Part shown: positions 16,955-23,156 of the stretch, piece after piece
Layout: the number at the start of each line of letters is the position of its first letter
Numbering within the stretch: position 1 is the stretch's first letter
Origin: Nitrospirota bacterium
Lineage (GTDB): Bacteria; Nitrospirota; Nitrospiria; JACQBZ01
Direction of reading: 5' to 3'
Assembly (NCBI GenBank): GCA_016201865.1
Contig: JACQCA010000023.1
Span: 1 to 45,485, forward strand
DNA: 45,485 nt
Made by a program: the position numbers and the translations under genes
The notes under the pieces: generated by a model
Databases searched by the model: none
Seen by the model: the letters and a program-made list of their open reading frames with translations, nothing else
Told to the model about the DNA's origin: nothing

Positions 16955-18766
16955 TCAAAATGGAATGGTGACCGTGGTTCGGGTTTCCACGGTCTTCTGT
17001 GTGTCGCCGGCCGTGATGTTCTTGTCAATCGAATAGTCCGCATCGAGGCCGATCGAAGTGCCGTTTGTGAAAGAATAACTCAGCGTGAATCCGGGGATCC
17101 ACCGCATGGATCGGCTGTCCGTTGTGATAAATTCGATGCGTTCCCAACGACACCGCAACGACGCCTGGGTGCCGATGCCCCAAAATTTTGAGAAAGTGCT
17201 GGTCACTGTCGTTGTCTTAAAATCGGTCGCCGGCAGGTAGAGAAAAAGAACTGTCCAACTCTCGGACCATTTAAGCCCGTTCCGCTCGCTAAAAAAAACC
17301 GAGTAGCGGTCGGATCTCTTTCCTATCTTCCCATCGATAAAATCAATGGCCTCACCGATGACGTGTGAGTACCGGAAGTCGCCGCGCCAAACCTTCGTGA
17401 AATCGATCGTTGTGCCCAGCCGGAGTTCCCGGGAATCCGTGGTGTTGTCCAGGGCCAAGTTTTGGATATCCTTCCGAGTCAGCGTTTGTCGCAGGACATC
17501 CAGTGACGTGATCGGCGGGTCGGCCGCCGACAGGGAAGGATCCAGCAACGCCGTGTGATAGTCCAAAAACGGGTTTTTTCGATATTCGACAGCGACGGAA
17601 TACAGAACAATCGAGTAGCGGTACTCCAGGCTGAGTAATTCATCATTAAATTTTTTAAAATCCAGGTCGTAGTCCACAATGGATGAAATGTTAAGGGGTT
17701 CATTCAACCAGTACCCATTTATTCCGACAGCCCTGCGCGTTAAAAAGCTGATGTCTAAACTCGGGATTGACTCGAATTCCTCCGTATAATAGATTTTTCC
17801 TCCAAGATGATAGAAGTCATAAAGCGAGAGGTAAGAGTCGTAAAAGAGGCGATCATGTTGGATGCGGATTTTATTTTTATCAAAGGTGTTGACGGGATAC
17901 CCGACGCTCGAATTGAAACCGAGTGTATTGAAGGGCCGGACGGCAACGGCAATACCGTCAAAACGAGTGAACAGCGTATTCCCCGATGCCGGTTGGCGCC
18001 CGAGTCGAATATCCAAGACGGATCGCGGGTCATTCCATTCGGCATACAGTTTTGATAGCCGGTATCTTGTGTCTTCAGAATCCAGGTAATTATGCGAATA
18101 CATTCCCGATAGGTAAATTTTAATATCCCCGGCCGCCGGTCTTTTCCAACGGAGATCCAAGAACTCGCTCAAGCGGCTTTGGACCGGGGTCGAGAGTTTT
18201 GGCGAGGTCTGAAGATCATAGACGTATTCGGTCGTCAACCCGCCGGCCAATTTACCGAATCGTGAGGTTTCGGCCGGTCGCCGTAATGGTAGATCCCGCA
18301 CAATCGGCGCGGGCGGCTCTTTTGCGGAGGGGCTGTTGCTCGTGAAGGCCAACGTTTTTGTTAAAGCAGACAATCTCTTCTTGGTTTCGGTTGTATGTGG
18401 GCTCGATGGATAATTTTTTAAGAAGAAGTTATATTGTTGTTGCGCCTCATTTCGTTTTCCCTGTTTTTCCGCAATCTGTGCAAGATACCATTGGGCTTCT
18501 TCCAGCTCGGGGGACCCTCTTTGCGTATCAATGATTTTATTGAATGCCGATTTGGATTTTTCCAGATTGCCGTTCCGAAAGGCCTCTATCCCTTCTGTGA
18601 GTGTGGCCGAATGACCCCCGTCCGGTTTGAGCATAGAGTTGTTTTTGCTTAATGAACAGCCGGACTCCGTTAAAAAAAAGGATAGCACGATCAAAGAGGT
18701 CGTTAGTCGTACAAGAATGCATGCCCATCGTCGTTGTGGATAATTAAAATTGTTTGTAATCAGCAT
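16955..18766 (-). CDS. TPR-containing outer-membrane beta-barrel protein (porin of a porin-cytochrome conduit)
   Basis: About 603 residues from ATG 18766. The frame is open to 18988, but that extension overlaps the upstream cytochrome and has no signal peptide. The N-terminus has a signal sequence ending LSFFLTESGCS, possibly a lipoprotein with an imperfect lipobox. Residues about 60-130 are TPR-like (AFRNGNLEKSKSAFNKII, AQWYLAQIAEKQGKRNEA). The remainder is alternating amphipathic beta-strands with aromatic girdles, ending in TTVTIPF, a C-terminal Phe typical of outer-membrane barrels. No CXXCH. It overlaps the end of the 12-haem cytochrome gene by 23 nt. By analogy with MtrB/PCC porins it probably sheathes a cytochrome across the outer membrane (inference). 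Confidence 0.75.
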   Translation of the reverse strand: MLITNNFNYPQRRWACILVRLTTSLIVLSFFLTESGCSLSKNNSMLKPDGGHSATLTEGIEAFRNGNLEKSKSAFNKIIDTQRGSPELEEAQWYLAQIAEKQGKRNEAQQQYNFFLKNYPSSPHTTETKKRLSALTKTLAFTSNSPSAKEPPAPIVRDLPLRRPAETSRFGKLAGGLTTEYVYDLQTSPKLSTPVQSRLSEFLDLRWKRPAAGDIKIYLSGMYSHNYLDSEDTRYRLSKLYAEWNDPRSVLDIRLGRQPASGNTLFTRFDGIAVAVRPFNTLGFNSSVGYPVNTFDKNKIRIQHDRLFYDSYLSLYDFYHLGGKIYYTEEFESIPSLDISFLTRRAVGINGYWLNEPLNISSIVDYDLDFKKFNDELLSLEYRYSIVLYSVAVEYRKNPFLDYHTALLDPSLSAADPPITSLDVLRQTLTRKDIQNLALDNTTDSRELRLGTTIDFTKVWRGDFRYSHVIGEAIDFIDGKIGKRSDRYSVFFSERNGLKWSESWTVLFLYLPATDFKTTTVTSTFSKFWGIGTQASLRCRWERIEFITTDSRSMRWIPGFTLSYSFTNGTSIGLDADYSIDKNITAGDTQKTVETRTTVTIPF

Positions 18767-19814
18767 GCCTGTGACAGTTCGCGCACATCGCATTAGCTTG
18801 CAAGGAGTCTGCCATGGAGGTAAACGGCTGCTTGGTTGCCGGATTAATCTTATGCGCATCCGGCCCGGGATATTTATAGTCACGGGTATGGCAGTTTGCG
18901 CAGAAACCATACTGTGTGCCATCCCGAAAAAGAGCCGCGGGAACCGTTTGGGGATGACATGCCGAACAAGGAAGTACACTGTGGGCACCGATTAATTTTG
19001 GATTATCATGGTTTACCAGTGTTGCCGGGATCCAGCCGATCGTTTTATGACATGTGTCGCATTGAAGGGTTGTGACGAGATGACCCTGCGGTTTTCCCGT
19101 CGCCTTCTGGCTGTTATGACAGGTGGAGCATTGGCCGGTTGCACTGGCATCATGAATATAGATGGCCGGGACCCATCCGGTCGTCTTATGGCACGTATCG
19201 CATTGCGATGTGGTGGTGATGTGGTTGGACGGTTTCCCCGTCGCCTTCTGGCCGTTGTGACAGGTGGAGCATTGGCCGGTGGCACTGGCATCATGAATAT
19301 AGGTTGCCGGGACCCATCCGGTCGTCTTATGACACGTGTCGCACTGCGAGGTTGTGGTGATATGGTTAGATGGTTTTCCCGTTGCCTTCTGCCCGTTGTG
19401 ACAGGTGGAGCATTGGCCGGTTGCGCTTGCATCATGGCGAAATACTGCGGGAGACCAAGCAGATACGGTATGGCATTCATCGCAGCGCTGTGTGGTCATG
19501 ACATGATTTGAAGGCCTTCCGTACGCAACCTGACCGTTGTGACAAGTTTCACAGGTATTCGGAACGCCCTTATACTGTCCTCCTAAATGGCACTGGGAGC
19601 AGTTCAATCTTTTATGGGCCCCCAGAAGTGGAAAAGAGGTTGCGTCGTGGTTAAAGTTATCGAACAATTCACTGGATGCTGCAACTCTTTGGGATTCACC
19701 TCTCGCCTCAGACCCGATCACGCGATAAATGAGCAGAGTCATCCCTAAAATAATACTGATGCCGGCCGCGGCCAATAAGACGGCAGAGCCGGCTCTCCTC
19801 ATGATGAATGGCAT
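18744..19814 (-). CDS. 12-haem cytochrome c, membrane-anchored
   Basis: 356 residues. An N-terminal hydrophobic segment (about 10-32) without a clear cleavage site suggests an inner-membrane anchor with a periplasmic body. Twelve CXXCH motifs. The central part is a tandem array of 47-residue two-haem units (CSTCHNGQKATGKPSNH, then TTSQCDTCHKTTGWVPA). The C-terminal block has FRDGTQYGFCANCHTRDYK and AMCANCHRHADYK. Its N- and C-terminal blocks are paralogous to those of the 15-haem protein upstream. The start is ATG 19814 with GGAGGAAGGAG upstream. Expression is predicted to be gated by the riboswitch at 19857-19948. Confidence 0.92.
   Translation of the reverse strand: MPFIMRRAGSAVLLAAAGISIILGMTLLIYRVIGSEARGESQRVAASSELFDNFNHDATSFPLLGAHKRLNCSQCHLGGQYKGVPNTCETCHNGQVAYGRPSNHVMTTQRCDECHTVSAWSPAVFRHDASATGQCSTCHNGQKATGKPSNHITTTSQCDTCHKTTGWVPATYIHDASATGQCSTCHNGQKATGKPSNHITTTSQCDTCHKTTGWVPAIYIHDASATGQCSTCHNSQKATGKPQGHLVTTLQCDTCHKTIGWIPATLVNHDNPKLIGAHSVLPCSACHPQTVPAALFRDGTQYGFCANCHTRDYKYPGPDAHKINPATKQPFTSMADSLQANAMCANCHRHADYKQF
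19119..19423 (-). repeat. 141-nt tandem coding repeat in the 12-haem cytochrome
   Basis: The string AGGTGGAGCATTGGCCGG recurs at 19121, 19262 and 19403, a strict 141-nt (47-codon) period. The copies are nearly identical at DNA level, and each encodes two haem-binding sites. Such recent internal amplification is prone to expansion or contraction and to misassembly. Confidence 0.85.
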
Positions 19815-19836
19815 GGTCTCCTTCCTCCAGGCTCAG

Positions 19837-19868
19837 AAAAAAGCCACCAAAGGACTCCTTTGGCGGCT
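19837..19868 (-). terminator. Riboswitch-controlled intrinsic terminator (copy 1)
   Basis: The minus strand forms AGCCGCCAAAG / CTTTGGTGGCT followed by six T's (19842-19837). Its ascending arm contains CAAAGG (19862-19857), the 3' strand of aptamer helix P1, so P1 and the terminator cannot form together. The 12-haem cytochrome starts 22 nt downstream of the T-run. Confidence 0.85.
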
Positions 19869-19948
19869 CGGCGGGCATATCACCTCTTTAGGATTTAGCC
19901 CCGTTGCACTGCGTCCCCATCTTTCGATGGGTTTGCTCTGAGCAAAGG
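19857..19948 (-). promoter_or_regulatory. GEMM-I riboswitch upstream of the 12-haem cytochrome (cGAMP-type signature)
   Basis: A 92-nt aptamer. P1 is CCTTTG (19948-19943) with CAAAGG (19862-19857). The conserved J1/2 and P2 start is CAGAGCAAACC. P2 is CCCATC-GAAA-GATGGG with the GAAA tetraloop. Next is the invariant GGGACGCA, and P3 begins with ACGGGGCTAAA and closes with TATGCCC. These are the diagnostic features of the GEMM-I (c-di-GMP-I) class. The residue aligned by hand with G20 of the Vc2 aptamer is A, the feature of GEMM-Ib RNAs that prefer 3',3'-cGAMP in Geobacter. Ligand-stabilised P1 would block the overlapping terminator, giving an ON switch. Confidence 0.9.
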
Positions 19949-19992
19949 TGATGGAACTGATTCATTAAGACTAAATCATACCACTATTGACT

Positions 19993-20020
19993 ACTTTAAC
20001 AGATTTTATTACGCTGTCAA
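19993..20020 (-). promoter_or_regulatory. Promoter of riboswitch copy 1
   Basis: The minus strand has TTGACA at 20020-20015, a 16-nt spacer and TAAAGT at 19998-19993. It is homologous to the promoter of copy 2; both share the string AAAATCTGTTA at the end of the spacer. Transcription would start near 19986, about 38 nt before P1. Confidence 0.65.
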
Positions 20021-20168
20021 GTCGATCTATCCCCCAATAGAACGTAATGACTAAGGATATCCAGACATCCAATCTCAAATCACCTGGTCAATTCCTATTG
20101 TAGGAGCTCGCGTCGCCCCCTCCGGCTGGAGCCAGATTTTAAATCTGTCACCTCTTTTTGAAGCTCTC

Positions 20169-20202
20169 CAATCCCTGCCTGCCGGCAGTCAGGCAGGGAT
20201 TG
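20169..20202. repeat. 13-bp perfect inverted repeat between the two cytochrome genes
   Basis: CAATCCCTGCCTG at 20169-20181 and its exact complement at 20190-20202 flank an 8-nt loop (CCGGCAGT). It lies 10 nt downstream of the 15-haem cytochrome stop. There is no T-run on either strand, so it may act as a transcript-end stabiliser or be an intergenic palindromic repeat. The rest of 20021-20168 shows only a short AGATTTTAAATCT inverted repeat and no gene. Confidence 0.6.
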
Positions 20203-20211
20203 CGTGGATTA

Positions 20212-21562
20212 TTAGAATCCTCTATAGTCTGAATGCTTATGACAATTGGCGCACATCGCATTGGTTCGCAAGGCATCAGTCAGCGAAGTCCCACAGGTGG
20301 GACAGGCGTTCTTATGAGCCCCCTCGGAGAGCTTATAGTCTCTCGTATGGCAGTTCGCGCAGAAACCATACATTGTTCCGTCCCGATAAAAAACCGAGGG
20401 GGGCAATTGGGGGTGACAGGCCTTACATTCCAGGGTGCTATGGGCGCCGATTAATCTCGGATTATTATGATTTACCAGGATCGCCGGGATCCATCCGGTC
20501 GTCTTGTGACAGGTGTCGCACTGTGACAGGGTGCTGATATGATTGGATGGCTTGGAAACCGCTCCCACATTATTCCCGCTGTAGTGGCAGGTTGAACAGA
20601 AGGGGACAATCCCCGAGTGATTCATCTTGACGGTGGTAAACGAGGTGGTGCCGGAGTGACAGCTGCTGCAGTCTTGCCCAGTCAGGTTGTTATGAACCAC
20701 GTCGCTTTTCGGCGCTAATCCGCTTCCCATATGATTGGATGGCTTGTAAACCGCTCCCACTGCATTTCCCTGGTAATGGCAGGTTGAACAGAAGGGGACA
20801 ATCCCCGAGTGATTCATCTTGACGGTGGTAAACGAGGTGGTGCCGGAGTGACAGCTGCTGCAGTCTTGCCCAGTCAGGTTGTTATGAACCACGTCGCTTT
20901 TCGGCGCTAATCCGCTTAGTAGTCGTTCCGGCATGACACAGGTTGCACTCCGATGACGTTCCCATATGATTGGATGGCTTCCCTTTCGCCATTTCTCCAT
21001 TGTGACAGGTGGAGCACTGGCCGGCGGTTTTGGCGTCATGAACAAAAGTGGCCGGGGTCCAGCCGGTCATTTTATGACAGGTGTCACACTGCGCTCTGGT
21101 GGTGATATGGTTCTGCGGCTTGCCTTTTGCCTTCTGGTCGTTGTGGCAGGTGGAGCATTGGCCGGTTGCTAAAATCATCTTATGATCGAAGGTTGAAGGA
21201 GACCAGGCAGACACGGAATGACAGAGATTACAGCTCTGAGTCGTCATTATATGATTCTTGGATTTCCCATAAGCGATCTGATCATTATGGCAATTTTCAC
21301 AGGTTCTTGGGGCGCTTTTATACTGCCCTCCCAAATGACACAGGGAACATTTCAGCCCTCGATGCGCACCAAGCAGCGGAAACGATGTCGCATCATGATT
21401 AAAGCTCACGGGGAGTTCGCTCTCAGCAGATTTATTTAGGAATCCGCCTTTTGTTTGTGAATCAGCCGTTTCATAGGACAAAAGGACCGTCCCAAAGATC
21501 ATGATGCCGACAATCATGATTAAAGCAACAGAGCCCGGTTTTCTGATGAGATCTCGAATCAT
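20212..21562 (-). pseudogene. 15-haem cytochrome c, reading frame broken once
   Basis: Paralogue of the 12-haem protein. From ATG 21562 (GGAGGG 8 nt upstream) the frame gives an N-terminal membrane segment (about 10-30), FNHDATSFPLLGAH and seven CXXCH motifs, to ECNLCHAGTTT. It then loses frame near 20918-20930. The continuation in another frame (from about 20925 to 20212) has eight more CXXCH motifs and the same C-terminal block (YGFCANCHTRDYK, AMCANCHKHSDY). The total 1351 nt is one more than a multiple of three. The break sits exactly at the end of the second copy of a 141-nt perfect repeat. This could be real decay, phase variation, or an assembly or basecalling error. A CPTCG is a degenerate non-haem site. 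Confidence 0.85.
20585..20917 (-). repeat. Two perfect 141-nt direct repeats (period 192 nt) in the 15-haem cytochrome
   Basis: Positions 20585-20725 and 20777-20917 are identical by base-by-base comparison. Each encodes GLAPKSDVVHNNLTGQDCSS-CH and CSTCHY, with two haem sites. The repeat offset of 192 nt equals 64 codons, so duplication itself is in frame; the frameshift is immediately outside the second copy. Confidence 0.9.
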
Positions 21563-21597
21563 GTTGTTTTCCCTCCATTTAAACAAAAAAATTAAAC

Positions 21598-21631
21598 AAA
21601 AAAAGCCGCCAAAGGATTTCCTCTGGCGGCT
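21598..21631 (-). terminator. Riboswitch-controlled intrinsic terminator (copy 2)
   Basis: The minus strand forms AGCCGCCAGAGGA / TCCTTTGGCGGCT, followed by seven T's (21604-21598). The ascending arm includes CAGAGG (21625-21620), the 3' strand of P1. Same architecture as copy 1, with sequence differences that keep the stem. Confidence 0.85.
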
Positions 21632-21711
21632 CGGCGGGCATGTCCCGGATTCGGAATTTAGCCCCGTTGCACTGCGTCCCCATCTTTCGATGGGTTTGCT
21701 CTGAGCAAAGG
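21620..21711 (-). promoter_or_regulatory. GEMM-I riboswitch upstream of the 15-haem cytochrome (cGAMP-type signature)
   Basis: A 92-nt aptamer, the same length as copy 1 and identical to it from P1's 5' strand through P2, GGGACGCAGTGCAACGGGGCTAAAT. P1 is CCTTTG (21711-21706) with CAGAGG (21625-21620), using one G-U pair. The P3 tip differs but keeps pairing: CCG-AATC-CGG here, CCT-AAAG-AGG in copy 1. That covariation supports a conserved RNA fold. It also carries A at the Vc2 G20 position. Predicted ON switch through the overlapping terminator. Confidence 0.9.
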
Positions 21712-21754
21712 TAATAGAACCTATTGATTACAGTTAAACCGAACTGGTTTTGCT

Positions 21755-21782
21755 ATTCTAACAGATTTTTTTATATTGTCAA
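21755..21782 (-). promoter_or_regulatory. Promoter of riboswitch copy 2
   Basis: The minus strand has consensus TTGACA at 21782-21777, a 16-nt spacer and TAGAAT at 21760-21755. Transcription would begin near 21748, about 37 nt before the aptamer. Its -35 overlaps the -35 of the divergent thiolase promoter. Confidence 0.7.
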
Positions 21783-21804
21783 GTCTTCATATCCATCCTG
21801 TAAT
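21776..21804 (+). promoter_or_regulatory. Promoter of the thiolase-fadB unit
   Basis: The plus strand has TTGTCA at 21776-21781, a 17-nt spacer and TGTAAT at 21799-21804. It shares the heptamer TTGTCAA with the opposing cytochrome promoter, so both -35 sites occupy the same DNA. Confidence 0.55.
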
Positions 21805-21875
21805 TTATATAAAGTATCGCTCTTGTCGATGGATTCGGACTGGAGTATAATGGTCTTACTTATCAGAGGTATTGC

Positions 21876-23150
21876 ATGGCTGAAGCGGTGATCATTGATG
21901 GCGTCCGCACGCCGTTCGCAAAGTCCGGGACGGTTTTCAAAGACATTCCGGCCGAAGAATTGGGACGGTTGGCCGTCCATGAACTATTGGAGAAGACCGG
22001 CCTGGACCTGAACACGGTGGATGAAGTGATCATTGGGACGGTCAGCCAGATGGTGGACACGGCCAATGTCTCACGGATTATTTCGCAACGCGCCGGTCTC
22101 CCTCCCCGTGTCCCGGCCTATACCGTGAACCGGAACTGCGCCTCGGGCTTGGAGGCGATCGGAAGCGCAATCGAAAAGGTCCGGGCCGGCATGGCGGATG
22201 TGATTGTCGCCGCAGGCGTCGAGTCGATGAGCACGATCCCGATCTTCTATTACGGCAAGCGGCTGACCGAACTGCTGATGGAAACCTCGAAGGCCAAAAC
22301 GCTCGTCCAAAAGATCGTGAAGTTTGCCTCGATTCGTCTCCGTGATCTCAAGCCGAACATCATCAGCCAGACCGATCCGCTCAACGGAATGCGGATGGGC
22401 GATACGGCCGAGGTGCTCGCCAAAGAGTTCGGGATCACGCGCGAGGAACAGGACACCTTTGCTTTGATGAGTCATCAGAGGGCCGTCGCGGCGCGTCCGC
22501 AACTGGCCGAAGAGATCGTTCCGGTCTATCTCCCTCCCTACTATGATAACGTCGCCAAGAATGATGCCGGGCCGCGCGAGAATCAAAAAATCGAAGACCT
22601 GGCCCGTTTAAAACCGGTCTTTGATCGCCGCAACGGCTCGGTCACGGCCGGAAATGCCTCCCCGCTTACGGACGGCGCCGCCGCGCTGCTGATCATGAAT
22701 GAAGAGAAGGCCCGCGCGATGGGGTACAAACCGCTCGGACGCGTCCGTTCTTATGCCTATGCCGGCCTGGACCCGGCGCGGATGGGACTGGGCCCGTCCT
22801 TTGCCGCCCCAAAGGCCCTGGACCGGGCCGGGATGAAGCTCTCCGATATCGAACTGATCGAGATGAACGAGGCCTTCGCGGCGCAGGTGATCGCAAATGA
22901 GAAGGCCTTTCCCTCCAAGAAGTTTGCACAGGAGCAGCTCGGCCGTTCCGAGCCGATCGGCGAGATCGATCGTGCACGGCTCAACGTAAACGGCGGCGCG
23001 ATCGCGCTGGGACACCCCCTCGGCGCCTCGGGCGCCCGCCTGATGCTGACGATTCTCTATGAACTCCGGCGGAGGAGCCAATCCATCGGTCTGGTCACGC
23101 TCTGCGTCGGCGGCGGACAGGGCGCGGCCTTCGTGGTTGAGAGGAGATAA
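21876..23150 (+). CDS. Acetyl-CoA acyltransferase (thiolase)
   Basis: 424 residues, thiolase superfamily, FadA/FadI/AtoB type. The nucleophilic Cys88 is in VNRNCASGLEA. The His of GGAIALGHPLGASGAR lies at about 379 and the second catalytic Cys in LCVGGGQG at about 410. It cleaves 3-ketoacyl-CoA, or condenses two acetyl-CoA. With fadB following after 6 nt this is most likely the thiolytic step of beta-oxidation. Complete, starting at ATG 21876 with a promoter at 21776-21804. Confidence 0.93.
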   Translation: MAEAVIIDGVRTPFAKSGTVFKDIPAEELGRLAVHELLEKTGLDLNTVDEVIIGTVSQMVDTANVSRIISQRAGLPPRVPAYTVNRNCASGLEAIGSAIEKVRAGMADVIVAAGVESMSTIPIFYYGKRLTELLMETSKAKTLVQKIVKFASIRLRDLKPNIISQTDPLNGMRMGDTAEVLAKEFGITREEQDTFALMSHQRAVAARPQLAEEIVPVYLPPYYDNVAKNDAGPRENQKIEDLARLKPVFDRRNGSVTAGNASPLTDGAAALLIMNEEKARAMGYKPLGRVRSYAYAGLDPARMGLGPSFAAPKALDRAGMKLSDIELIEMNEAFAAQVIANEKAFPSKKFAQEQLGRSEPIGEIDRARLNVNGGAIALGHPLGASGARLMLTILYELRRRSQSIGLVTLCVGGGQGAAFVVERR

Positions 23151-23156
23151 TCGGCT

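Noticed and set aside
18767-18988. N-terminal extension of the beta-barrel protein
   Set aside because: It overlaps the 12-haem cytochrome coding region and lacks a signal peptide; the ATG at 18766 directly precedes a proper export signal.
19008-19511. 167-codon plus-strand frame with repeats, and possible CRISPR-like periodicity
   Set aside because: The 141-nt period equals 47 codons of the minus-strand haem repeats. There are no spacers of varying sequence, and the plus frame is an antisense shadow.
20278-20310. Sixteenth haem site in the 15-haem cytochrome
   Set aside because: The motif is CPTCG; the axial His is missing, so it is not counted as a haem c site.
20212-21045. Separate 277-residue cytochrome with its own start at 21045
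   Set aside because: Its first 40 or so residues read the upstream cytochrome repeats out of frame (PPASAPPVT-like shadow). The part with CXXCH motifs is the C-terminal half of the frameshifted 15-haem gene.
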